A DNA stretch of 64,000 bases from an uncultured Spartobacteria bacterium (GTDB taxonomy: Bacteria; Verrucomicrobiota; Verrucomicrobiia; Chthoniobacterales; Chthoniobacteraceae): positions 1 to 64,000 of the forward strand of contig CAIZLD010000017.1 in the NCBI GenBank assembly GCA_903933715.1, written 5' to 3'. The position numbers were made by a program, and so were the translations under genes. Positions 55,176 through 64,000 of this stretch are shown here, piece after piece; positions within the stretch are counted from its first letter, which is position 1; the number at the start of each line of letters is the position of its first letter. The notes below the pieces were generated by a model that saw nothing but the letters and a program-made list of their open reading frames with translations, did not search any database and was not told the origin of the DNA.

Positions 55176-55880
55176 ATGCGCCGCGTTGTCCGACCCGAAC
55201 TGCTCGATCACCTGCCCGCCTCGGCTCCCTGGGCCATGCGTTCGCGGGCAGATCTCCGGCGGCTCAACCGCGTGATGGGGCACGCCCGGATCATCAATGA
55301 GGCGTTTTACGAACATCTGGATATGGAAACCGCCCGGGTCCGTTCGCTCCGAGTCTGCGAGCTGGGGGCGGGCGACGGTGCCTTGTTGCTGGAGCTGGCC
55401 CGTTCCTGGGCGGCGCTGGGCGTCACCGCCGAGGCGGAGTTGATCGATCTCCATTACCTCATGACCGAGGAGACGCGCGGCGCATTTATGGAACTGGGTT
55501 GGCATGCCACGCCGGTCGCGCTTGACGTCATGACTTGGCTTAATCGCTCATCCGAACGGGTGGACGTGATGCTGGCCAACCTCTTTTTGCATCATTTTGA
55601 GGACGCGCCTTTGCGGGCGTTGTTCCAACGGATTGCGGCAAGAACCTGTCTCTTCATCGCCTGCGAACCGCGGCGCTCCGCCTTTGCCTGGACCGCGTCC
55701 CACTTCGTGGGGGCGATCGGCTGCAACCCGGTGACCCGGCACGATGCCCCGGTAAGTGTAAGAGCGGGTTTTGCAAACCGGGAGCTCTCGTCGTTATGGC
55801 CCGAACCGGAAGCGTGGCAAATCAGCGAAGCCTCGGCGGGGTTGTTCAGTCACTGCTTTATCGCCAGACGGTATGCCTAA
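55176..55880 (+). CDS. SAM-dependent methyltransferase
   Basis: SLRVCELGAGDGALLLELA (motif I), VDVMLANLFLHHFEDAPLRALF. Start corrected to ATG at 55176. Confidence 0.87.
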   Translation: MRRVVRPELLDHLPASAPWAMRSRADLRRLNRVMGHARIINEAFYEHLDMETARVRSLRVCELGAGDGALLLELARSWAALGVTAEAELIDLHYLMTEETRGAFMELGWHATPVALDVMTWLNRSSERVDVMLANLFLHHFEDAPLRALFQRIAARTCLFIACEPRRSAFAWTASHFVGAIGCNPVTRHDAPVSVRAGFANRELSSLWPEPEAWQISEASAGLFSHCFIARRYA

Positions 55881-56907
55881 ACCGATGGTCATTGTGGGAG
55901 GCGGCATTGCCGGGCTGACCCTGGGGATCGGGTTGCGGCAACACGGGGTGCCGGTCACGCTTTGGGAAGCAGGGCATTATCCAAGGCACCGTGTCTGCGG
56001 CGAATTCATCTCCGGACGCGGGCAGGAGGTGCTTGCGCGCATCGGCTTGCTCGGCCTTCTTGGAAACGCCGGGATCTGTCTCGCCCGCACCGCCGCTTTC
56101 TTCGAACGCTCCACCAGCATCCCGCCGCGACCCCTTCCCCAACCGGGTTTGTGCATCTCCCGATTCGTTTTGGACCGGGTGCTGGCGGGCGAGTTTCAGC
56201 GCATCGGCGGAGAACTCGAAGCCGGGGAGCGATGGCACGGCCATGAAGCGCCGGGGGTCGTTCACGCCAGCGGGCGGCGCATCGAGCCGAAGGTGGACGG
56301 CTATCGCTGGATCGGGTTGAAAGCCCACGCGAGCAACGTCTTCCCGCTGGCAGATATGGAGCTCCATTTCCTCTCTTCCGGTTACGTCGGCGTGTGCCGG
56401 TTGCCTGGAAACATTTTTAACGTTTGCGGACTGTTCCGCAGCGAAACCAGCATTCCCGATTTGGCAACGCACTGGCAGCAATGGCTACGCGGCAGCGAAG
56501 GTTCACCCCTGCATGACCGGCTCGTTCACGCCCGTTTTGAGGAAAGTAGTTTTTGCACGGTCGCCGGGCTCGACACCCGGGGGCGAAAACCGGAAGCGCA
56601 GGGCGAATGCCGCATCGGCGATGCGCTCACGATGATTCCGCCCATGACCGGCAACGGGATGTCAATGGCGCTGGAATCTGCCGAGTTGGCCCTGGGGCCG
56701 CTTGTGAAATACAGCCGGGGCGAGCTGGAGTGGCCCCAAGCCTGCCGGAAAATCGCCCGGGCCTGCAACGGAAGATTCAGCCGCCGTTTGCTATGGGCGC
56801 GTTGGCTTCAGCAGATCGCTTTCCAGCCGCTCCCGCGCCGCTCTTTGATGCGGCTTGCCGGGCGATTCGAGCCGTTAAGCCGCGCACTCTTCGCTTGGAC
56901 GAGGTGA
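55873..56907 (+). CDS. FAD-dependent oxidoreductase (geranylgeranyl reductase/hydroxylase-like)
   Basis: MVIVGGGIAGLTLGIGLRQHGVPVTLWEAGHYPRHRVCGEFISGRG; GDALTMIPPMTGNGMSMALESA; 8-bp overlap with the methyltransferase. Confidence 0.9.
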   Translation: MPKPMVIVGGGIAGLTLGIGLRQHGVPVTLWEAGHYPRHRVCGEFISGRGQEVLARIGLLGLLGNAGICLARTAAFFERSTSIPPRPLPQPGLCISRFVLDRVLAGEFQRIGGELEAGERWHGHEAPGVVHASGRRIEPKVDGYRWIGLKAHASNVFPLADMELHFLSSGYVGVCRLPGNIFNVCGLFRSETSIPDLATHWQQWLRGSEGSPLHDRLVHARFEESSFCTVAGLDTRGRKPEAQGECRIGDALTMIPPMTGNGMSMALESAELALGPLVKYSRGELEWPQACRKIARACNGRFSRRLLWARWLQQIAFQPLPRRSLMRLAGRFEPLSRALFAWTR

Positions 56908-57016
56908 ATAGATTACAAGGCGTTGAGCGCCCCGGCCGCCTTCAGAATTCCTTCGAGATCGCCGTCCGGCAACGGCTGCTCCGGTCGATGCAGGCCACAA
57001 TGCTCTCGCGGCTCTT

Positions 57017-60000
57017 TTAGGGAGCAATGACAACCTTTAGCCTGATAAAAAGAGAGGCTTGACCGCTGGGCACGACATACCTGACGAACGCAGGATTGCT
57101 CAAATCCAGAGAAGTTGCGGGCACATCGGTCCAATCCTTCAGATTAGCGGAGGTTTGCACCGTATACGAACCGCTAAAGGTTAGGCTCTTTGGCCAGGAG
57201 ATCGCCCCGTTGGCGATCGCGGGCACAGGGGTAAATACGTTTTGGCTCGCGCCCATGAAATATTCGATCCCGTTGGCGATCCGATTATGGTTGTAATCTT
57301 CAGAAGGGCTTTGACCAGGGGCATGAAGCGTCGCCCAGTAAGCATACGAGTTGTCGGTGACCTTCAGGATCACATTGCCGTTGCTGATGGCAATCGCGCC
57401 GTTCTTGCCGGCAACAGCCGTTCCGGCAACCGGCGGATAGCTGCCGCCGTCGAGGGTTATGCCATTGGAACCATCGCCCACCTGGATCAGGCGATACGTG
57501 CCCACGTCCAACGGCGTAGGGGCATTGACGGTAAACGCATTTTTTCCCAAAGAAAGGCTTCCCTGCGAAATATAGAGAGCCGGGTGGGTTGTGTCATCTC
57601 CAGTGAGGCTGGCGGGAAGGTTGAACGTCACTGGACGCGAGCCAAGAATGATGGTTCCGCTGACTCCCGCGCGTAGAGCCGCGGCAGTTGTGCCGATGCC
57701 CGTCCCCTCGCCGCTTGCGGTGAAGGGAACGTTCGAATCAAGAACGCACGCTGCCGAGTCCCCGAGGCCAGAGCAGTCCAGCGTGGCCCCTGCGGCCAGG
57801 TTCAAACTTGAACTGGCGCTTAAAGAACCGGCTTGAGGCGTCGCCGTCGTGGTGTAAAACCCGATCTCGGAAATGCCGGAATAATAGCTGTCGCCGTAGT
57901 TCTTGGTGACATAAATCTGCAAGTAACGGGTAGTCACCGGAGCAGAGAAGAAGTAATCTTCTCCAATATAGGACGGCTGGTCCGACCCGGGTTTCAGGGT
58001 CATGTTCTGGACCAAACTGCCCCAGGCAGGCCCATTGGAGGCGTAACTGCTGTTGTTGGCTGGCATCGACGTTCCCGAATAGATCCCGCAGGTGGCGACC
58101 CCCCGCACCGTCCGAGTTTGTTCGTTGTAGTTCCAAAGGTGGAATCCCGAAATGGTCCGCACGGCTCCCAAATCGAACGTGATCCAAGTCTGCACTTTGC
58201 CCTGGGCAGACATCCACATTTTGCCAACTACTAAGACGTTTCCGGTCGCCGAAAAGGAGTTGGTGCCGCTCATGCCCGAGCCATCAATCGCGTGGATTGG
58301 AGAGCGATCGTCAGGCGTATACCAGCTTTCGGCGGTGACGGCCACAGGAACGATATATCCGATTGTGGTGGCCGTTCCCGTGGCAAGGGCCAGAGTCCCT
58401 TTGCTGATTTGGGTGCTGCCTGTATAGGTATTGCTGGCGGTTAAAACCAAGGTTCCCGTCCCGGTTTTTGTCAGGCCGGCGAAATTTCCCATAATCGGGC
58501 CATTGATGATCAGATCGCCCCGGGTATTGCTTCCATCGACACTGATGGCGGTGTTCACCGGGGCTGAATCTGGGGTGCTTAGTTGCAAACCAGCCCCTAT
58601 GATCGCCTGTTGGGACCCGGAGGTGGAAACATAAGACAACGAACCGCTGGCAAGACCGAGGAAATGGTCCGCAGAACCGACAATTGCACTGTTCCCCTTC
58701 AAGCTCAGGTCACTTACGAATTGGTCCTGGCCAAAGGTGTTCATGGTGGCCCCGCTATTGAGGGTCACTTTAGCCAAAGTGCCGCTCCAGCCAAACTGGT
58801 GCGGGAGATAGGTTGAAAGCGCTGCCCCGGAACTTACGACAACACTGGTACCGGCTTGCGATCCTTTTAAAGCGGAACCTGCCGGCCCGGCCAGGATCAG
58901 AGTGCCGGAATTCAACAAGGTGGTTCCGGTGAATTTTCCGGTGCCCGAAAGCGCGAACAACCCTGTGCCATCTTTTACGAAGACACCCGAACCGGTGAGA
59001 GCCGCGTTGCATGAATTTTGGGGAAGGCTGTTGATCACAACATCAAGCGTCCCTGAACCGAGGTTGATCGTCCCCCCGCTGGCTGCAACCAATCCGCTGA
59101 GGGTTTGATTATAATCGTTGAGATCGAACCCTGCGGTGGAGGCATTCACAAAGAGCGTGCCTGAGGAAAGGAGGCGTTCATTGCCGCCGAGCCTCAAGGT
59201 TCCGCCGTTAACGACGGTTCCATTGGTGTACGAAGTCGTCCCATTCAGGGTCAAAATCCCCGAACCGGCTTTGGTGAGTTTGTAGGTTCCGCTAACGACT
59301 CCGCCAAACGCAAGATTGCCCATCGCTTGAGTGGTCACAGTACGGTCGGCGCTCAGTGCCATGTCCCAGTTGATGGTCTGAGTGATCGCGGAGGAAGGAT
59401 TGGCGCTGAACCCGATGTTGCCGTCCAAGGTTATCGCGTTGCCGGAAAGGGTGAATGCCCCCGCCGTACTGGTGAAGGTAATCCCTTTGCACGCAAACCC
59501 GCTCAGGTCGTTGACTGGGTTAAGTCGGCTGGATCCGTCAAAAGTCATCGAACTGTACACGACTGGCGTGGGGCCGCCGTCCGGGTTCCAATTTGCAGCC
59601 GTGGACAAGTTGTCATCACCCCCTGCCCCATCCCACTTGTAATCGATAACCGGGGAATAGTCCCATTCGTCGTGCAGGCCGTTAAAAACCGGATCGGTTG
59701 ACTGCGTATCAAACCCGATGACAATCCGGCTCGTCGGACGCGGATTGACCAGCTTGACCGAGAAGGTTTGGGCCGTTCCGGAATTGGCCGGAGAAAAAGT
59801 CAACGTAGATGGAGATATTTGAACATCTCCCGACACATTGGCCGTGGCCGTAACGACGATATTGGCATTGGGCGGGTAAATGAATTTAACGGTTAGTTTC
59901 TCCGTGCCGTTCAATGAAAGGGTGGTGGCTGTGGTTGCGCTGGGCAGCACAACAAATCCGGGAGCCCGGGAATTGAGAGTCGCATGTTGCCAGGCAACCT

Positions 60001-61387
60001 CGTAACCCACTTTTCGGCCAAACCAGTTTTGCCAGGTCGCGGAAGTCGGATCACTGGGCTCATCTCCGACAGGGCAGCGTCCGCTCAAAAGCGTGTACAT
60101 CATGGAAGCGATTCCGCTCAGGACGGGATCTGTCATGTGATGGCCATCACTTTGGAAAGCAATCTCCGGGTGGAGCTCCTGCATGCGAGCCCAGAGAACG
60201 CGAATCGGAACAAAAAACGCACCGCGATTGATATAGCCGGGCACATAGGCAGCCCCCGTTTCCTGCTCCGGTTTGGGGACAGGGAAAATCACGCGGTCCA
60301 TGCCGGTCACCATGCTCAGGCTGCCATTGTCATCCTGGTAATCGAAACAGGCGTAATTCTGCCATTTTGCCAAAGAAGCCATGTAATAAAAACGCGATTG
60401 GCAGAAATCGATCTGACGCCCCAGTGCGGGAAAACTCTGGTAAGAGGAAGTGTATTCTTTATAGGAAACTCGCGCTTGGGAGAGAACGCCGGTGAGCAGC
60501 CTGGTGATTCCATCCTCGGTGCTGGAATTGAAATCGGCATACTCAAAGGAGCGTTTGCGGTTGATCGGGTTGGCGAAGTGAGTGGGGCGCAGGAGAGTGC
60601 CAGTATAATGGGTCCGCCCCGCTTCGGTCTGGACGGAAGCCAACGCCGTGTCAGCCAGAGTGTCCCGATCGGCTGTCGCCATCGCGTCAGGAATGTAACT
60701 GGAATCTTTCGCGCTGCGGCCGAAGATTTTACTAAAGAGAGTGGCCGCTGTCAGATAAGCCGCATTGGAGGTGGGGCGTGTTCCCGAATCGATGAGCTGG
60801 CTGGGCACATTGTTCCAGGCGTAACCAGCAGGCGCAACTTGCACTCCGAGGCTGTCGGCCACCCGATAAGCCATTTCTCCAAAGACATCGACCGATTCCC
60901 CCCCGCTTGACCAAGTCATAACTGAAACCGGGGTTCCTCCGCGTTTCCAAACCTCCTCGCTGATTCGCTTGACCCCCTCAAAATGATACTCCGGATTTTG
61001 AGAGGCGAAATAGGGATCGTCAATCATGACAACGTAATCCCAAGAACCGCTCAAAAGCGCCAGATTAGCCGCATGATTGGGCGGCCAATAGTACCAACTC
61101 ATCAAGCTGCGCGATTCAAAGCCGGTGGCAGCATCGCTTTGATACGTGTCATTGCTTTGGACTGTAACGGGGGCGGAAACCGCGCTATCGCCGGAGAGAA
61201 TCCCTTGAAGATGGGAGGCGACCGCCGCAGGAGGAAACGCCGCCTCGGAATAATAAGCTTTAGACCCGCCCAGCACCAAAATGCGGGTGGCGGCAAGCGA
61301 GCTTGTGGAAAGCAAAGGGATGCCCAAAAAAAGAAAAGTCAGGCCGAACAGACGGCGGAGGAAGGATTGAGAGTTATTCGGGGACAT
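57017..61387 (-). CDS. Large secreted protein: N-terminal SGNH-like domain, autotransporter-associated beta-strand repeats, F5/8 type C-like domain
   Basis: Signal peptide FLRRLFGLTFLFLGIPLLSTSSLAATRILVLGGSKAYYSE; repeated LTKAGSGILTLNGTTSYTNGTVVNGGTLRLG / LTKTGTGTLVLTASNTYTGSTQISKGTLAL; WITFDLGAVRTISGFHLWNYNEQ. Confidence 0.85.
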   Translation of the reverse strand: MSPNNSQSFLRRLFGLTFLFLGIPLLSTSSLAATRILVLGGSKAYYSEAAFPPAAVASHLQGILSGDSAVSAPVTVQSNDTYQSDAATGFESRSLMSWYYWPPNHAANLALLSGSWDYVVMIDDPYFASQNPEYHFEGVKRISEEVWKRGGTPVSVMTWSSGGESVDVFGEMAYRVADSLGVQVAPAGYAWNNVPSQLIDSGTRPTSNAAYLTAATLFSKIFGRSAKDSSYIPDAMATADRDTLADTALASVQTEAGRTHYTGTLLRPTHFANPINRKRSFEYADFNSSTEDGITRLLTGVLSQARVSYKEYTSSYQSFPALGRQIDFCQSRFYYMASLAKWQNYACFDYQDDNGSLSMVTGMDRVIFPVPKPEQETGAAYVPGYINRGAFFVPIRVLWARMQELHPEIAFQSDGHHMTDPVLSGIASMMYTLLSGRCPVGDEPSDPTSATWQNWFGRKVGYEVAWQHATLNSRAPGFVVLPSATTATTLSLNGTEKLTVKFIYPPNANIVVTATANVSGDVQISPSTLTFSPANSGTAQTFSVKLVNPRPTSRIVIGFDTQSTDPVFNGLHDEWDYSPVIDYKWDGAGGDDNLSTAANWNPDGGPTPVVYSSMTFDGSSRLNPVNDLSGFACKGITFTSTAGAFTLSGNAITLDGNIGFSANPSSAITQTINWDMALSADRTVTTQAMGNLAFGGVVSGTYKLTKAGSGILTLNGTTSYTNGTVVNGGTLRLGGNERLLSSGTLFVNASTAGFDLNDYNQTLSGLVAASGGTINLGSGTLDVVINSLPQNSCNAALTGSGVFVKDGTGLFALSGTGKFTGTTLLNSGTLILAGPAGSALKGSQAGTSVVVSSGAALSTYLPHQFGWSGTLAKVTLNSGATMNTFGQDQFVSDLSLKGNSAIVGSADHFLGLASGSLSYVSTSGSQQAIIGAGLQLSTPDSAPVNTAISVDGSNTRGDLIINGPIMGNFAGLTKTGTGTLVLTASNTYTGSTQISKGTLALATGTATTIGYIVPVAVTAESWYTPDDRSPIHAIDGSGMSGTNSFSATGNVLVVGKMWMSAQGKVQTWITFDLGAVRTISGFHLWNYNEQTRTVRGVATCGIYSGTSMPANNSSYASNGPAWGSLVQNMTLKPGSDQPSYIGEDYFFSAPVTTRYLQIYVTKNYGDSYYSGISEIGFYTTTATPQAGSLSASSSLNLAAGATLDCSGLGDSAACVLDSNVPFTASGEGTGIGTTAAALRAGVSGTIILGSRPVTFNLPASLTGDDTTHPALYISQGSLSLGKNAFTVNAPTPLDVGTYRLIQVGDGSNGITLDGGSYPPVAGTAVAGKNGAIAISNGNVILKVTDNSYAYWATLHAPGQSPSEDYNHNRIANGIEYFMGASQNVFTPVPAIANGAISWPKSLTFSGSYTVQTSANLKDWTDVPATSLDLSNPAFVRYVVPSGQASLFIRLKVVIAP

Positions 61388-61598
61388 TGGGGAGCGGTTT
61401 CGAAAAAGAGCTGCTCGGGTTTCCTGGTCTCGTGATCAGGGCCAATCGGCCAAAAGTTTAGCCGGGTTGCAACCAGCCGTAAAGCGTAAAGGGTCACCGG
61501 GAAAGCGTAAAAAGCTGTCGGGAAAACCGGTAGCCGCGACATCGCCAAATCGCTGATCCGCGTAGCCGAAGCGCTTAGAAATAGCCTCCCTGCCGGGC

Positions 61599-64000
61599 TC
61601 AGGTCCAGGCGCAGATCGAGTCAACGTACGCCGCGGAGCCATCGCGCAACCAGCCGTCGAGTTGTGCCTGATCCTTCAACTGCTGGCCGCGTTGGCGGGG
61701 CACCACGATGAAGCGGCAGTCCACCTCGGGTAGCGCGCTCATGTCGCCCCAGAGTTTTTCAAATTGCGCGACGGGGAAAATATCTTCCTGGCCGTGGCCC
61801 CACCGTTTTTTCACTTCTTTTAGCGTGATGTAGGTGGGCATGCGCGCTGCGAGAGCGCGCACAGCGGCGGCGACTTTCTCTTCCTCGCCCAGTTCGGCGC
61901 GGGTGAGGTGGAAAATGGCGAGCAGTTTATCGATATCGATCCAGGTCGTGAGCGTGTTGTAATAGGAGAGGTCGAACTCGGCCTCTTCACGCGGCATGGC
62001 GAGCCCTTCGACCAATCGCACTTGGCCGTTGACGCGGGCGAGACCGCCGCCGCGATCTTCAATGCGCCGGGGGATCACCTCAAACCCAAGGGCCGCGCCC
62101 TCCAGAATGTGGCGGCCCAGCAGGGCGGGGTCCACGTCCGCGCCGAGCGTGTCGATGTTGTGCAACATGAGCACCCTTAATTGCGGTTGGCGGGCGAGCA
62201 GGTCGCGCAACGAGCCGTTGCGGAGCAGGTTGGCGATTTCATACCAATGCCCCACCGGGTGCATGCATTGGAGGGGGAGATTGTCTGTGTAATCGGTGGC
62301 TTCACCGGTTTCTCTGGCCCAGCCGATGAGCGCTCCATGCAGGCTCTCGCGCATTTTTTGCTTTTGCTCGTCGAGGATCTGCTGCGGCTGTTCTTCCCAC
62401 GCGAACATCAGGTCGCGCACCATCGGCACCATTCTTAGCCCGACGGAACGGCCTTGGGACAGGAGCGTCGGCCCCTCGTACCCGTAATTATTCTGCCTGG
62501 CGAGGTAATCGGCGATCGGCTGATGGGTGAGATAGCTGGTTGTAAACAGATGCGGCAGCCATTGTCCGGCGAGCTGGCTGATGCGGCGGCTCTTGGCGAG
62601 GTGCACCTCCATGAACGTCCGGTGAGTTCCCGCAAACTTGCAAAACGGATGAAGAGCCTTCACGACGCCCGCACCCTGGGTCCAGCGGCTGCCAGCCCCG
62701 GCGGCAAGCGTGATGACGCCGACTTCCCCGGCAGCGAGCGCGGCCATTCCCGCTGCCCGGCAGGAAGCGGCGAGCCCGTTGGTGGCGTCGCAAACATCTT
62801 CGGGACGCACATCCTCAAGCGTGGTGGTGGCGGGGAGGCGGTTCTGCGCCAGCCCGGTGCGGCCGGATTTCAAGTCGGCGCGGATCTGCTCGTGCGCTTC
62901 GCGGTCAAACCCGTTCGCTTCGAGCAGTTCGCCGAGCGAACCCGCCCGGTCGGTTCCGGTTTTTGCGCGCGGCAGCAGTTGATCAAAAAGGGTCTGGACC
63001 ATGCCGCCCAGTTCAGGCCGGGTGCGGCAAGCCGAGCCAAAGCGGTCGAGTTCAGCGCGGCGCGCCGGGCCGAGTTTGCGCGGATCGGTGCGCAGGAGCT
63101 GCGGGATTTGCAGGGCGTAATAGCCGCCGGGCAGGAGTGCGTCGCCCCCGGTGAGCAGCGTGGCAAAGGTGCCGTGCGGGTTGATTGCAAAATCGTACAC
63201 CACAGGCTCCATTGCAAACGGCAGCGCATGCTCCAGTTCGCGCTTGGTGGCGCTCATGATTTCCTGGAGGCGCCGCTGCGCTTCCGCCTTGCGGGCTGGC
63301 GCAAACATGAACCCCATGCCGCCACCGGACATCCCTCCCAGCATCCAAAAACCCCAGAAGTCGGAGCCAAATTCGGTCTCAACGCGCTTGATAAGCGTTT
63401 CGGTGTAAAAAGTGCTGGCCCACGGGATGATCGTCTGGATCGGGCCGGAGAAATTTCGCGTCGTGGCGGCCCCCAAAGCCCGGATGTCGCCGGTGCGCAG
63501 GCTGGCGAGTATCTCGTCGAGCACCCCCAGCGCCTCCTGGCGGCCGGTCCATTCCTTTTCGCAGCGCAGGAGGTATTTTTCGGTCACCATTTCCAATATG
63601 GGACCGACGTTCTGGGCCATGCCGCCGTGAACGAGAACGAGGCTGTTTTGCAATGCCTGCCGGGTCGATTCCGGCGCATCGATTTCGCCCAGGATGCGGT
63701 GGCGGGGCATAAGACGGCCCCGGCTGATGCCGTATTCGGGATCTCCTTCCTGCGCGTGCGTCCCTTCGATCAGTTTAATGCCGGGCCAGATGCCGCCGGA
63801 ATCTTGCCAGCCGCCGCCCGAGCCGCCGATCCATTCGCCCAGGATGGCGCGCGCCGCGACGAGGCGGCGTTCGGATTCCTCCAAAGGCCCGGTCAAGGAG
63901 CGGGCCTGGCCGGTGGCTCTCATGCAAAGAGAGATCAACGCCGCAAGCAGGTTCGTGGAGACCGCAAGCCGCGACCCTTTGGGGATGTTGTTGACGCTGC
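61599..64000 (-). CDS. GHMP-type sugar kinase fused to UDPGP-type sugar-1-phosphate nucleotidyltransferase (5'-truncated by window end)
   Basis: Frame stays open to 64000 ([26 protein letters not shown] motif); [57 protein letters not shown]. Confidence 0.8.
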   Translation of the reverse strand, partial: SVNNIPKGSRLAVSTNLLAALISLCMRATGQARSLTGPLEESERRLVAARAILGEWIGGSGGGWQDSGGIWPGIKLIEGTHAQEGDPEYGISRGRLMPRHRILGEIDAPESTRQALQNSLVLVHGGMAQNVGPILEMVTEKYLLRCEKEWTGRQEALGVLDEILASLRTGDIRALGAATTRNFSGPIQTIIPWASTFYTETLIKRVETEFGSDFWGFWMLGGMSGGGMGFMFAPARKAEAQRRLQEIMSATKRELEHALPFAMEPVVYDFAINPHGTFATLLTGGDALLPGGYYALQIPQLLRTDPRKLGPARRAELDRFGSACRTRPELGGMVQTLFDQLLPRAKTGTDRAGSLGELLEANGFDREAHEQIRADLKSGRTGLAQNRLPATTTLEDVRPEDVCDATNGLAASCRAAGMAALAAGEVGVITLAAGAGSRWTQGAGVVKALHPFCKFAGTHRTFMEVHLAKSRRISQLAGQWLPHLFTTSYLTHQPIADYLARQNNYGYEGPTLLSQGRSVGLRMVPMVRDLMFAWEEQPQQILDEQKQKMRESLHGALIGWARETGEATDYTDNLPLQCMHPVGHWYEIANLLRNGSLRDLLARQPQLRVLMLHNIDTLGADVDPALLGRHILEGAALGFEVIPRRIEDRGGGLARVNGQVRLVEGLAMPREEAEFDLSYYNTLTTWIDIDKLLAIFHLTRAELGEEEKVAAAVRALAARMPTYITLKEVKKRWGHGQEDIFPVAQFEKLWGDMSALPEVDCRFIVVPRQRGQQLKDQAQLDGWLRDGSAAYVDSICAWT

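Overview
Chromosomal window of about 64 kb, probably from a Verrucomicrobia-type (PVC) bacterium; this lineage guess is inference from gene style, autotransporter-repeat proteins and repeat families. Main blocks, left to right: valS; a pilin-like gene; tRNA-Gly(CCC); an AraC regulator and a large multi-PAS hybrid histidine kinase; tRNA-Arg(ACG); a minus-strand complex I operon in transcription order nuoB-C-D-I-H-J-K-L-M-M'-N-A, with two NuoM-type subunits, distal nuoA and no nuoEFG; housekeeping genes (prfA, rpmE, rplM-rpsI, tcdA); a compact plus-strand methylmalonyl-CoA/propionate (Wood-Werkman) module (transcarboxylase 5S-like, mutA, mutB, meaB, mce, mmdA, small subunit, biotin carrier, CoA-transferase); NUDIX, rhomboid, mtnP and polysaccharide deacetylase genes; argC-J-B-D-F followed by tmk; a type III PKS / methyltransferase / FAD-oxidoreductase operon; a large SGNH-like / beta-strand-repeat / F5/8-type-C secreted protein; and a truncated GHMP-kinase/UDPGP-type nucleotidyltransferase fusion. 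The most unusual DNA-level signal is a dense set of intergenic palindromic repeat families. One is a nested palindrome whose two copies have the core inverted relative to the arms. Two others are TA-flanked MITE-like elements of almost identical length. No CRISPR array, prophage or recognisable defence system was seen.
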